Origin: Paeniglutamicibacter antarcticus_C
GTDB lineage: Bacteria > Actinomycetota > Actinomycetes > Actinomycetales > Micrococcaceae
Direction of reading: 5' to 3'
Length of the DNA stretch: 64,000 nucleotides
Assembly (NCBI RefSeq): GCF_039544305.1
Contig: NZ_BAABLK010000092.1
Span: 27,464-91,463 of the forward strand
A model generated the notes under the pieces. That model was not told the DNA's origin, did not search any database, and worked only from the letters and a program-made list of their open reading frames with translations. Shown in pieces: positions 1 through 8,830 of the stretch. Position 1 is the first letter of the stretch; every line of letters starts with the position of its first letter. The position numbers and the translations under genes are program-made.

Positions 1-716
1 TCGCCAAGTCTTCTCCGCTCTTCGAATGAGAGCTACCGGAATTCAACCCTCGGGGTTTTACAGTCCACCAATTCACAATGTTCCACGGATTCTTCGGCGT
101 GATATTTCCAGGGGACCCCGAACAACAAACACACAGTGATCGGTCGCGTCACCACTTTGTGATCTCTGCCTGCGAGCCCTTTGCCCGCGCAGTCTTTCCC
201 TGATCGGAGGTCCGGTCGTCAACACCAAGCACTGTCGGGAAACGCGTCGGAGTGCTGTTCGGGAACCGAATGATTGTACCTATGTTTTGACTCTAAAATA
301 GCGACGGCCCGGGCCTTCCGCTGAGGGCTTCTGAGCCGCGCAAAGCGCGCCAATCTGTACCTGGAAACAAATCATCAATCCATTTAGTCGTATTAATTGG
401 TAATTTATGAATAATAGATATCCGATCGATGCAAGTGTGCGAATTATATTCGAATTTTCGAGTTTTATTGAATACATTTACATATATATAACACTATTGT
501 TTTTCCTGTAATAATCGATATTTTTTATCGCAAATAAACACTTTTTCTTGCGTTTTTCGGTCGTGCCGACATTGGTGGAATGTCCGCACGTGCACCCCTC
601 TCGCATATGGGAAGAGATAAAACAAGATCTTGCTTACCTGCCGGCCGGCAAGTAATCTGAATCACACATTGCCGTCGCCGACGGTTAGCGCCTAGTCAAC
701 GACGAAAGGCAAATCA
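1..716. other. Gene-free leader with AT-rich core
   Basis: No convincing coding frame on either strand: all frames of the first 280 bases hit stops early, and the one minus-strand open frame (280-477) lies in strongly AT-rich DNA and reads like no protein I know. Bases about 360-560 are far richer in A+T than the rest of the window and contain several short inverted repeats, one of them CGATA-TTTTT-TATCG at 516-530. The stretch probably holds the promoter and control sites for the operon starting at 717. Confidence 0.6.
634..655. promoter_or_regulatory. 22-bp palindromic operator candidate
   Basis: A near-perfect palindrome centred between 644 and 645: 10 of 11 base pairs match (only 638/651 fails), with core TGCCGGCCGGCA flanked by TTAC and GTAA. 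It lies 61 bases upstream of the first acyl-CoA dehydrogenase start. The size and symmetry fit a TetR-family repressor site, a common control for acyl-CoA catabolic operons. No TetR gene is in the window, so the regulator is unknown. Confidence 0.6.
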
Positions 717-1898
717 ATGCATCTACGTTCTTCATCGGAGATCGAGAATCTCCGCCAGGAGATCCGCTCCTACTTTGCGAATATCCTCACTGACGACGTG
801 CGGGCAGGGCTTCGCGAAGAGGGCGAAGCGGGTGGACCGGTCCTTGCCGCAACCCAGGCCCAGATGGGTCGAGACGGTTGGCTCGGTATCGGGTGGCCCA
901 CCGAATACGGCGGCCAGGGCCTCGGTCCGGACGCCCAGTTCGTGTTCTATGACGAGGCCTACCGCGCCGACGCCCCAATTCCCATGATCACCATGACCAC
1001 CGTCGGACCAACAATCATGAGCCATGGGACCCAAGAACAGAAAGACTATTTTCTCCCAAAGATCCTTGCCGGCGAATGCATCTTCTCGATCGGCTATACC
1101 GAGGCGGAAGCCGGCACCGACCTTGCTTCCCTCGCTACCCGTGCCGTGCGTGATGGCGATGAATACGTCATCAACGGCAGCAAGGTCTTCACCTCCGGCG
1201 CGGACGGCGCCGACTGGATCTGGCTGGCTGCCCGCACTGACCCGGATGCTCCGAAGCACAAGGGCATCTCACTGATCTTGGTCCCGACCTCGGCCCCAGG
1301 CTTCTCCTCCACCCCGATACACACCGTCGGCGGGTTCAGCACGACGGCCACCTACTACGACGATGTTCGCGTCCCAGTCACCAACGTGGTTGGAAATGAG
1401 AACGAAGGCTGGCGCTTGATCACCACCCAGCTAAACCACGAACGAGTCGGTTTGGCCGCATTCAGCGGCATCTGCGAGGGATTGCTCGATGATGTTCGCC
1501 AGTGGGTCGGCGAACAGGAAACCGCCGCCGGCAAACCATTGGCAGCCGAACCTTGGGTACGCCACCTGATGGCAACATCCACCGCCCGGTTGCGTGCCAT
1601 GCGCTTGATGAACTGGAAACTCGTGGAAACCACCACCCTGGGTGACCTGGATCCGGGATCCGCCTCCGCGGCAAAGATCTTCGCCACAGAGACGGTCGTC
1701 GATGTCTATCGGTCCCTGCTGGAAGTAGTGGGCTCCGGTGCCTCGCGCATCACGAACGCTCCCTGGCGCTTTGACACCGGGCGCCTGGCCCTGATGAACC
1801 TTGGCGCACAGATCAACACCTTCGGCGGCGGCGTCGCCGAAGTCCAGCGCGAAATTGTCGCCTGGACCACCCTCGGCATGGCAAGGAAGGCACGATGA
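717..1898 (+). CDS. Acyl-CoA dehydrogenase, first subunit
   Basis: A 393-residue acyl-CoA dehydrogenase, which oxidises an acyl-CoA to the 2-enoyl-CoA and passes electrons to ETF. The middle domain carries the FAD-contact stretch YTEAEAGTDLAS (about residues 127-138) followed by VINGSKVFTSG (151-161), both typical of the FadE type. The start is preceded by AAAGG eight bases upstream. The stop overlaps the next gene's ATG by four bases. Two adjacent, short ACAD genes of unlike sequence are the signature of the heterotetrameric enzymes of actinobacterial steroid side-chain catabolism (FadE26/27, FadE28/29), in which each active site is shared between subunits; I infer the same here. Substrate unknown. 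Confidence 0.9.
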   Translation: MHLRSSSEIENLRQEIRSYFANILTDDVRAGLREEGEAGGPVLAATQAQMGRDGWLGIGWPTEYGGQGLGPDAQFVFYDEAYRADAPIPMITMTTVGPTIMSHGTQEQKDYFLPKILAGECIFSIGYTEAEAGTDLASLATRAVRDGDEYVINGSKVFTSGADGADWIWLAARTDPDAPKHKGISLILVPTSAPGFSSTPIHTVGGFSTTATYYDDVRVPVTNVVGNENEGWRLITTQLNHERVGLAAFSGICEGLLDDVRQWVGEQETAAGKPLAAEPWVRHLMATSTARLRAMRLMNWKLVETTTLGDLDPGSASAAKIFATETVVDVYRSLLEVVGSGASRITNAPWRFDTGRLALMNLGAQINTFGGGVAEVQREIVAWTTLGMARKAR

Positions 1899-3037
1899 GC
1901 ACCGCAACCAGTCAACGCACGATGCAGGCCCCCAACATGGAATTCACCTTGGGTGAAGACGAACAGGCGGTCGCCGACCTCGCCGCCCAGATCTTCTCGC
2001 ACTTGAGCGGCGACGAACAGCACGTAGCTTCGGAGAAGGCCGATGAAGCCTTCGACACCGTCCTCTGGGAGCAGATCGCCGAGTCCGGTCTGCTCGAAGC
2101 CCTGCTGCCCGTCGATGAGAACGAGCCGGGACTGGGCATAGTGGGTCTGGCACTGATTGCGCGTGAACAGGGACGCTTTCTGGGCCGCATTCCGTTCATC
2201 ACCACCGCAGTCGCAGCACTGGCACTGGCGGAATTCGGCGGGGGACGCGATGTTCTTGAAAACATCAACGAAGGAACCGCCCGCGTGGGCGTCCTGCTGC
2301 CCGAGGTACGCCACCGCATCAATGCACAACAAGCAGCCGAAGGTTGGGTGCTGAACGGAGCCGTTGAGTTCGGCTACATCGTGCCAAGCGCGACGCACCT
2401 GATGGTTCAGTTCCACACCCAAGACGGCGAGCGGGTGGCCATCATCGAGACAGACCGGGCAGGAATTGTCCTGGATCAATTCCGGGGACTATCCAAGCAA
2501 CAGCATGCCGCGTTGCTCTTTGAAAATGTGCCGGTATCCCTCGAGGACCTGGTCGGTGCAGAGAGCCCGGTCGGTGAAGTCGTCGATTGGATCCGTCCCC
2601 GCCTGCTCACCGCGGCAGCGGCCATCACGGCCGGCGCCTGCGAAGAAGCGGTACGCCGGACCGCGCTCTACACCTCCGAGCGCCAGCAATTCGGCCGGCC
2701 GATCTCAACCAACCAGGGTGTTGCATTGCGCGCTGCAGACGCGCACATCGATTCAATGGTCACGTGGCTGACCACCATCGACGCCGCTTGGCAACTGGAT
2801 AACGACGGCGAAGGGGAACTGGCCGCGTTCACCGCCTCCTGGTGTGCACGAGAGGGCGGATTCCGGGCGGTCCATGCGACCCAGCATCTCCACGGCGGCA
2901 TGGGGGCGGACCTGGACAACCACATCCACCGCTTCTTCGTCTGGGTGCGTGAACTCGACGTGCTCTGGGGCTCAGCCGGACAGGTCGCAGAGGACTTGGC
3001 CGACGTGATTCTTCCGCTGGAGGGGTCATGGGCATAA
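1895..3037 (+). CDS. Acyl-CoA dehydrogenase, second subunit
   Basis: A 380-residue acyl-CoA dehydrogenase homologue, start overlapping the stop of its partner (ATGA). The C-terminal half has SERQQFGRPIS (about residues 255-265) and HATQHLHGGMGA (about 326-337), the FAD-binding arginine and HGG motifs of the family. The N-terminal half is much less canonical than that of the first subunit and lacks the clear YTE...G(T/S)D stretch. The complementary strengths of the two proteins support one mixed enzyme in which one subunit brings most of the substrate and isoalloxazine contacts and the other the adenine side. Overlaps the next gene by 10 bases. Confidence 0.88.
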   Translation: MSTATSQRTMQAPNMEFTLGEDEQAVADLAAQIFSHLSGDEQHVASEKADEAFDTVLWEQIAESGLLEALLPVDENEPGLGIVGLALIAREQGRFLGRIPFITTAVAALALAEFGGGRDVLENINEGTARVGVLLPEVRHRINAQQAAEGWVLNGAVEFGYIVPSATHLMVQFHTQDGERVAIIETDRAGIVLDQFRGLSKQQHAALLFENVPVSLEDLVGAESPVGEVVDWIRPRLLTAAAAITAGACEEAVRRTALYTSERQQFGRPISTNQGVALRAADAHIDSMVTWLTTIDAAWQLDNDGEGELAAFTASWCAREGGFRAVHATQHLHGGMGADLDNHIHRFFVWVRELDVLWGSAGQVAEDLADVILPLEGSWA

Positions 3038-4533
3038 CCACGGCGGTTGGCTCAACGCAGACTGCCCGGCGCGGTATCGGCTCGGTCCTAGCCATTCTCG
3101 TGTTCGCAGAGGTCATTGCTGCATTTGAAACCTCGATGGCGGTTCAGCTGCTCTATACGCCGGGGGATTTCTTCACCAGCGATTTGTCGCAGCTGGTATG
3201 GGTCATCACGTCGTACTCGCTGGTTGCCGCACTGGCCACCGGATTCGTTGGCCGATTGGGCGACCAATTTGGTCGGCGCAAGATCTTGGTTGCCATTCTG
3301 TTGCTCTCGGCAGTCGGCTCGGTGATCAGCGCCCTGGCCCCGACCTTTGGTGTGCTTGTTGCGGGCCGGGCGTTGCAGGGTGTCTCCGGAGCTGTGCTGC
3401 CACTGGCCATCGGCATGGTTCGTTCCACGTTCCCGGCGGCGAAGATCAGCATGGGCATCGCCGTGGTCAGCACCTCGGCGCTCATCGCCGGCGCTGCCGG
3501 CATGCTCGCCGGAGGCTTGTTCCTGGACTACTCCACCTGGCACTCCATTTTTTGGACCGCAGCCATAGCGGCGACCATCGCCGCAATCATGGTGCACTTC
3601 GGCATTGCCCGGGAACCACGTGAGTCCTTGGCAACGGCCGGCAGGATCGACTACGCCGGGGGACTGCTCTTCGGGGCGGCCATCGCTTCCACCCTCTATG
3701 GCCTGACACTGAGCAAGTCCCATGGATGGACCGACATCTTGGTGCTCACCTACGTGATCGGCGGCCTGGTCGTCTTGGCGCTGTGGATCAAGTGGGAGCT
3801 TCGCATTGAAGAGCCGATGATCAATGTCAGGATGTTCGGCGAGCGAAAGTTTGCCTTGGGCATGCTGGCCACCGCGCTGATCGCAATTGGCCCGATCGGC
3901 ACCATGAATATCCTCAGCGTGACGATCTACCGTAATCCGAGCAGTGTCATGATGGCCGATGGCAGCGAGCTGGCCTTGCCGGTGGGCCTGGGACTGAGTG
4001 CCACGATGACCGGTGTGCTGGCATTTATCTCCGCCGCCGCGGCATTCGCCATTTCGCCGCTGATCGGAAAGATCTCCGCCCGCTACGGTGCCCGCATGGG
4101 GTTGATGATCGGTTCGTTATTGACCATTCTCGGCCTGGTCATCATCTGCCTGGCTCCAGGCCAAATCGCGACGGTGGTCACCGGTCTGGTGGTCGTGATC
4201 TTCGGTACCGGGTTCCTGTACTCCGGCATGCCAACGATCATCGTGGAATGCGTACTCCCGGAACAAACCAGCACCGCCACCGCAGTCAACGCAGTAACCC
4301 GTACTACCTTCCAAGCGGTCGCCGCCTCGGTCGTGGGCCTGATGCTCGCGTTCTCGCCTGTTGTCGCAGGCGAGAACACTTTCGTTTCGCTATCAGGGTT
4401 CTACCTAGTCGTAGGTGCGCTCATCGCCACATGCGTCTTGACCATTGTCATTGTGTTCTTCATTCCACGGACTAAGGCCCTGAACGCACAGGAATCCGAA
4501 ACTCAGGTCACTAACCTCACCCTTAAGGACTGA
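3028..4533 (+). CDS. MFS transporter, DHA2-like 14-helix type
   Basis: A 501-residue integral membrane protein with about 14 hydrophobic segments, the DHA2 arrangement of the major facilitator superfamily. The cytoplasmic loop motif GFVGRLGDQFGRRK (about residues 73-86) is MFS motif A. DHA2 members are mostly proton-coupled exporters, but its place between acyl-CoA dehydrogenases and an acyl-CoA ligase suggests it moves the operon's substrate or a toxic intermediate. The start overlaps the upstream gene by 10 bases and its stop is two bases before the ligase start, so it is part of the same transcript. Direction of transport cannot be read from the sequence. Confidence 0.9.
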   Translation: MGITTAVGSTQTARRGIGSVLAILVFAEVIAAFETSMAVQLLYTPGDFFTSDLSQLVWVITSYSLVAALATGFVGRLGDQFGRRKILVAILLLSAVGSVISALAPTFGVLVAGRALQGVSGAVLPLAIGMVRSTFPAAKISMGIAVVSTSALIAGAAGMLAGGLFLDYSTWHSIFWTAAIAATIAAIMVHFGIAREPRESLATAGRIDYAGGLLFGAAIASTLYGLTLSKSHGWTDILVLTYVIGGLVVLALWIKWELRIEEPMINVRMFGERKFALGMLATALIAIGPIGTMNILSVTIYRNPSSVMMADGSELALPVGLGLSATMTGVLAFISAAAAFAISPLIGKISARYGARMGLMIGSLLTILGLVIICLAPGQIATVVTGLVVVIFGTGFLYSGMPTIIVECVLPEQTSTATAVNAVTRTTFQAVAASVVGLMLAFSPVVAGENTFVSLSGFYLVVGALIATCVLTIVIVFFIPRTKALNAQESETQVTNLTLKD

Positions 4534-4535
4534 AT

Positions 4536-6251
4536 ATGAACACCCATATTGAAACGACAAGAAACCAAACTACCAGAGATCTACTGGACCAGCGAGCCGA
4601 CGACGACCGACCGGGGCTGCTCTTCGAGGGCCGCATCTGGACCTGGGCCGAAGTGGTTGCCGAATGCAAGGTCCGTGCGCACCTGATGCTCTCGATGCAT
4701 GAGGAGGGACAGCTCTTCCACGTGGGGGTCATGCTGGAAAACGACCCCGAGTACATCTTCGCCATCGGTGGCGCCGCCTACGCCGGAGCCACCGTGGTGG
4801 GAATCAACCTGACGCGCCGAGGTGAGGAACTGGCCCGGGATATCGCCTACACCGATTGTGAAATCCTGATCACCAGCAGTGAACTGAAGTCCTATTTCAA
4901 CGGTGTCGAACCTGGGGTGAAGCGAAGCAAGACCTTGCTCATCGAATCCCCGGAGTATGCCGCGGAACTGCAGAAATACCGCAATGCACCGCGCCCGGAG
5001 TCCGCGGCCGCCGGGGATCCCAACACGATCCTGCTGCTGCTGTTCACCTCCGGTTCCACCGGGGATCCCAAAGCGGTGATCTGCACCACCGGCCGGCTTT
5101 ACCGCACCGCGGAATTCCGCCACATGGGTCTGGGCAGCAACGACGTCAGCTACAACTCGATGCCTTTGTTCCACGGCAACGGGATCTTCGCCTGCTGGGC
5201 CAACCCGCTGTACACCGGTGGCGCTTTCGCGTTGGCGCGCAAGTTCTCGGCCTCGCGCTTCGTCCCGGACTTGATGCGCTACAAGGTCACCTACTTCAAC
5301 TACGTGGGTCGCTCACTGTCCTACATCTTGGCCCAGCCCGAGAAGGCCGGGGAAACCCAAACCAACCTGGAGGCTTGCTTCGGCACCGAGGCCTCTGACT
5401 TCGACATCAGTGAGTTCCACCGTCGCTTTGGTGTCTGGCCCACCGAAAACTATGGAGCCAGCGAGGGTGGGCTGAACCTACGGCGGACGCCGGAGACACC
5501 CAAGGGCTCCATGGGCCTGCCGCCGGAAGGCATGGACGCGGCCGTGGTCAACCCGGAAACGATGGTGCAATGCCCACCGGCGATCCTGAGCGATTCCGGA
5601 CGCATCCTCAATGCCGAGGAAGCAATAGGTGAACTGGTGAACCTCACCGGTGCCTCACTGTTCGAGGGCTACTACAAGAACCCCGAGGCAGTCGCAGAGC
5701 GCATCCGTGGCACCGCCTTCCTGACCGGTGACCTTGGCTACCGCGACGAAGAAGGGTTCTTTTACTTCGCCGGCCGCACCTCGGATAAGTTGCGGGTCGA
5801 TAGCGAGAACTTCTCCGCGGCCCCGGTCGAACGCGTACTCTCGCGCTACCCGGGGGTGACCTTGGCTGCGGTCTACCCGGTTCCCGATGCCCGCACCGGC
5901 GACCAAGTCATGGCCACCCTCCAAGTCCAGGACCCCGACGATTTCGATCCGGCGGCGTTCGCGGCCTTCCTCGAGACGCAGCCGGACCTGGGAACCAAGT
6001 GGGCACCTCGGTTCCTGAGCATCGTCACCGATGTCCCGGTGACCGCCACGCAAAAGATCAACAAGCCAAGCCTGCGCAAGGAAGCGTGGCTGGTCAACGA
6101 GACCGTTTACCACCGGCCCGGACGCGAAATCGTCTTCGAGCGGCTGGATGTACGCGCCATGGAGAACTTGGAGGAGCTGTTCGAAGAGAACGGCCGCTCC
6201 CATCTCCTGCCCCTGCAACCAGCCGGTACCACCGTCAAGGAGACAGTATGA
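4536..6251 (+). CDS. Acyl-CoA synthetase (AMP-forming)
   Basis: A 571-residue adenylate-forming enzyme that would activate a carboxylic acid to its CoA thioester with ATP. The phosphate-binding motif TSGSTGDPK is at 171-179; the acceptor-domain motif FLTGDLGYRD lies near residue 395, followed by FAGRTSDKLRV, and the C-terminal catalytic lysine sits in VTATQKINKPSLRK (about residues 509-522). The layout resembles the mycobacterial FadD17/FadD19 steroid-side-chain ligases. It is the only ligase in the operon, so it probably feeds the two dehydrogenases. Stop overlaps the next start (ATGA). Confidence 0.92.
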   Translation: MNTHIETTRNQTTRDLLDQRADDDRPGLLFEGRIWTWAEVVAECKVRAHLMLSMHEEGQLFHVGVMLENDPEYIFAIGGAAYAGATVVGINLTRRGEELARDIAYTDCEILITSSELKSYFNGVEPGVKRSKTLLIESPEYAAELQKYRNAPRPESAAAGDPNTILLLLFTSGSTGDPKAVICTTGRLYRTAEFRHMGLGSNDVSYNSMPLFHGNGIFACWANPLYTGGAFALARKFSASRFVPDLMRYKVTYFNYVGRSLSYILAQPEKAGETQTNLEACFGTEASDFDISEFHRRFGVWPTENYGASEGGLNLRRTPETPKGSMGLPPEGMDAAVVNPETMVQCPPAILSDSGRILNAEEAIGELVNLTGASLFEGYYKNPEAVAERIRGTAFLTGDLGYRDEEGFFYFAGRTSDKLRVDSENFSAAPVERVLSRYPGVTLAAVYPVPDARTGDQVMATLQVQDPDDFDPAAFAAFLETQPDLGTKWAPRFLSIVTDVPVTATQKINKPSLRKEAWLVNETVYHRPGREIVFERLDVRAMENLEELFEENGRSHLLPLQPAGTTVKETV

Positions 6252-6763
6252 GCAAGGATCCCACCACTAGGATCGGCGAGATCATCGCCGCCGGGCACGA
6301 GAGGGTGTCCGTGGCCCGCGACGAAGTCAACCGGCCGATGATCAACCACCTGTGCGATGCCATGGGGGAGAGAAACCCGATCTACCTTGATCCCGAGGCC
6401 GCTCGCGCGGCCGGCCACACCGATGTGGTGTCCCCGCCGTCGGCGCTGCAGGTCTGGAACATGATCAACCCCTCGGACCCGGAGATCGAAAGCGATGTGG
6501 ATCATGCCTACGCGATCCTCGCCGAATGCGGATACCCGAGCGTTGTCGCGGTGAACTGCGACCAGGAGTACGACCGCTACCTTCTCCCGGGTGATGTTCT
6601 CACTGCCACCGAAAAGGTGGAGACCTTCGTGGGGCCCAAGCAGACGGGTCTGGGTGAGGGCTATTTCATCACCACATTGACCACCTACACGGACCAGGAG
6701 AGCAAACGCGTGGGCACCATGCGCTTCCGCACCCTCTGGTACAACCCAGCAAAGGGGAACTGA
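6248..6763 (+). CDS. MaoC-fold protein, ChsH2 N-domain-like, probably non-catalytic
   Basis: 171 residues starting at the ATG that overlaps the ligase stop; an open frame extends further upstream but only inside the ligase gene. It has the hot-dog FAS1-dehydratase fold signature (CDAMGERNPIYLDPEAARAAG, residues 36-56). In active MaoC hydratases this segment carries Asp and His (SGDxNPIHxD); here those sites are Glu41 and Tyr46, so this subunit is probably inactive. In mycobacterial ChsH2 the same inactive domain is fused to a DUF35 domain; here the two are separate neighbouring genes. It likely pairs with the active MaoC protein at 7215. Confidence 0.85.
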   Translation: MSKDPTTRIGEIIAAGHERVSVARDEVNRPMINHLCDAMGERNPIYLDPEAARAAGHTDVVSPPSALQVWNMINPSDPEIESDVDHAYAILAECGYPSVVAVNCDQEYDRYLLPGDVLTATEKVETFVGPKQTGLGEGYFITTLTTYTDQESKRVGTMRFRTLWYNPAKGN

Positions 6764-6765
6764 AA

Positions 6766-7218
6766 ATGACTGAGACCATGACAGAGAACCAGGTGGAAAC
6801 CCGGGATCAGGTCCTGCGCCCACGTCCGGCGATAAACCTTGATAATGCCTTCTTCTTCGAATCCCTCAACGAGCGCGGCGAATTGAGCATCCAGGCGTGC
6901 GACGGATGCGATCAGCTGCGCCACCCGCCGGTGCCGATGTGCCCCGAGTGCAACTCCGTGCACTGGTCACCCAGGGTCATGGGCGGAAAAGGAATTGTAC
7001 ACAGCTACGTGGTGCTATACCACCCCATCGTCCCGCCCTTCGAGCCCGGTTACATGGTCGCGGTCATTGAACTGGACGAAGGCCCGCGCGTTGTCATGAA
7101 CCTGGAAGGCATCGCCCGCGAAGAGGTGCATATCGACATGCCGGTGGCCATCACCGCACAGCGCATGGATGCGGACCTGGTGCTGCCGGTGGCACGCCCG
7201 GCAGGAGGGAAGGCATGA
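6766..7218 (+). CDS. DUF35 Zn-ribbon/OB-fold protein
   Basis: 150 residues with the DUF35 two-part layout: a rubredoxin-like zinc ribbon (CDGC...CPEC, about residues 45-63) followed by an OB-fold domain. Such proteins bind Ltp2-like thiolase-fold aldolases and are needed for their retro-aldol activity; in mycobacterial ChsH2 this domain is the C-terminal part of a MaoC fusion. Here it is a free protein, two bases after the MaoC-like gene and overlapping the next MaoC gene by four bases. The expected partner is the Ltp2-like protein at 7655. Confidence 0.88.
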   Translation: MTETMTENQVETRDQVLRPRPAINLDNAFFFESLNERGELSIQACDGCDQLRHPPVPMCPECNSVHWSPRVMGGKGIVHSYVVLYHPIVPPFEPGYMVAVIELDEGPRVVMNLEGIAREEVHIDMPVAITAQRMDADLVLPVARPAGGKA

Positions 7219-7658
7219 GCCTGCAAGAGGGAACCCAGACGCTGGCTCGCCCAACGGAAATATCCGTGGGGCAGAGGCTTCCGGAACTGAAGATTCCGAT
7301 CACAACCAGCCTCATCGTCACCGGGGCGATTGCCACACGGGACTTCCAGAAGGTGCACCACGACAAGGACGTGGCAGTTGCCGCCGGTACCAAGGACGTC
7401 TTCATGAACATCCTGACCACCAACGCACTGGTCAACCGCTATGTGGGGCAGTGGGCCGGACCCACTGCCCGCGTGGGCCGCATCAACATCCGCCTGGGCG
7501 CCACCAACTTCCCGGGCGACGAGATGCTCTTCACCGGGTCCGTGGAATCGGTCGAAGGCGACAACGTCACCGTCAAGGTGATCGGCACCAACTCATTGGG
7601 CCCGCACGTCACGGGCACCGTAGATCTTTGCATCCCTTCCCGAGAGGAAACTCCATGA
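7215..7658 (+). CDS. MaoC-like enoyl-CoA hydratase, ChsH1-like
   Basis: 147 residues, hot-dog fold. The motif ATRDFQKVHHDKDVAVAAG (residues 40-58) keeps the catalytic Asp43 and His48, and the following DVFMNI is characteristic of the ChsH1 branch. It should hydrate the 2-enoyl-CoA made by the dehydrogenase pair to a 3-hydroxyacyl-CoA, acting as the catalytic half of a heteromeric hydratase with the protein at 6248. ATGA overlaps on both sides couple it to the DUF35 gene and the Ltp2-like gene. Confidence 0.9.
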   Translation: MSLQEGTQTLARPTEISVGQRLPELKIPITTSLIVTGAIATRDFQKVHHDKDVAVAAGTKDVFMNILTTNALVNRYVGQWAGPTARVGRINIRLGATNFPGDEMLFTGSVESVEGDNVTVKVIGTNSLGPHVTGTVDLCIPSREETP

Positions 7659-8830
7659 GCAACCTGCTGAACAAGGCAGTCATCGTAGGCATTGGCGCCA
7701 CCGAGTTCTCCAAGAACTCAGGACGCTCCGAACTGCAGCTGGCCCAGGAAGCCTCGCTGGCGGCCTGCCGCGATGCCGGGGTGAACCCGCATGACGTCGA
7801 CGGAATGGTGACCTACTCGATGGACACCAACCCCGCCATCGAGGTCGCCCGTGGCCTGGGCTGCAAGGAGCTGAACTTCTTCAGCCACGTCGACTACGGC
7901 GGAGGCGCCGCCGCCGGCACCATCTTGCACGCAGCGATGGCCGTGGCCACCGGTGTGGCCAAGACCGTGGTCTGCTACCGGGCCTTCAATGAACGCTCCG
8001 GTGCCCGATTCGGCGCGGCCATGAACACCGAGGGAATGGCGCCGGATGCCCGGGCAGCCGCCTATGCCTGGACCCTTCCCTCCGGCCTGATGACACCGGC
8101 CTCGTGGGTGGGCATGTTCGCCCAGCGGTACATGCACCTGACCGGCGCCACTTCCGAGGACTTCGGCCGCGTGGCCGTCGCGGACCGCAAGCACGCGGCC
8201 ACCAACCCGAAGGCCTGGTTCTACAACAAGCCGATCACCCTGGAGGACCACCAAGCGTCGCGCTGGATCGCCGATCCGCTGCACCTGCTGGACTGCTGCC
8301 AGGAATCCGATGGCGGCCAGGCCTTCGTCATCACCACCCCGGAGCGGGCCAAGGACCTGCCGGGGCAGGCCGTGAGCATCAAGGCAGCCGCACAGGGCGC
8401 CGCCTATGACCAGCACACCATGGTCAGCTACTACCGCAATGACGGAGACCGGGCACTGCCGGAAATGGGCAACGTGGCTCGCCAGCTGTGGAACGACACC
8501 GGGCTGAGCCCCGAGGACATCGACACCGCGGTGCTCTACGACCACTTCACCCCGTTCGTGCTGGCCCAGCTGGAGGAGTTCGGCTTCTGCGCACCCGGAG
8601 AGGCGAAGGACTTCATCAAGAACGGGGCCATTGAGCTCGGTGGGCGCCTGCCCATCAACCCCAATGGCGGACAACTGGGGGAAGCATACATCCACGGCAT
8701 GAACGGCATCGCCGAGGGCGTGCGCCAAATCCGTGGCACAGCGGTCAACCAGGTGCCCAACGCCAACAACGTGCTGGTCACCGCCGGCACCGGTGTTCCT
8801 ACCAGCGCGCTGATCTTGGGAAATGTCTAG
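7655..8830 (+). CDS. Thiolase-fold lipid-transfer protein, Ltp2-like aldolase candidate
   Basis: 391 residues from the ATG that overlaps the upstream stop; the longer open frame upstream is only an out-of-frame reading of neighbouring genes. The fold is SCP-x/thiolase, with the late glycine-rich segment NPNGGQLGEAYIHG near residues 335-350. Where thiolases have the nucleophilic Cys, this protein reads HVDYGGGAAAG (78-88) with no Cys, as in the Ltp2 aldolases. Ltp2 with a DUF35 partner splits a 3-hydroxyacyl-CoA into a carbonyl product and acetyl- or propionyl-CoA. I infer the same step here. Overlaps the thioesterase by 8 bases. Confidence 0.88.
   Translation: MSNLLNKAVIVGIGATEFSKNSGRSELQLAQEASLAACRDAGVNPHDVDGMVTYSMDTNPAIEVARGLGCKELNFFSHVDYGGGAAAGTILHAAMAVATGVAKTVVCYRAFNERSGARFGAAMNTEGMAPDARAAAYAWTLPSGLMTPASWVGMFAQRYMHLTGATSEDFGRVAVADRKHAATNPKAWFYNKPITLEDHQASRWIADPLHLLDCCQESDGGQAFVITTPERAKDLPGQAVSIKAAAQGAAYDQHTMVSYYRNDGDRALPEMGNVARQLWNDTGLSPEDIDTAVLYDHFTPFVLAQLEEFGFCAPGEAKDFIKNGAIELGGRLPINPNGGQLGEAYIHGMNGIAEGVRQIRGTAVNQVPNANNVLVTAGTGVPTSALILGNV

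Noticed and set aside
280..477. Minus-strand 65-codon frame as a gene
   Set aside because: AT-rich, no ribosome site, no protein-like pattern; probably chance in the leader.
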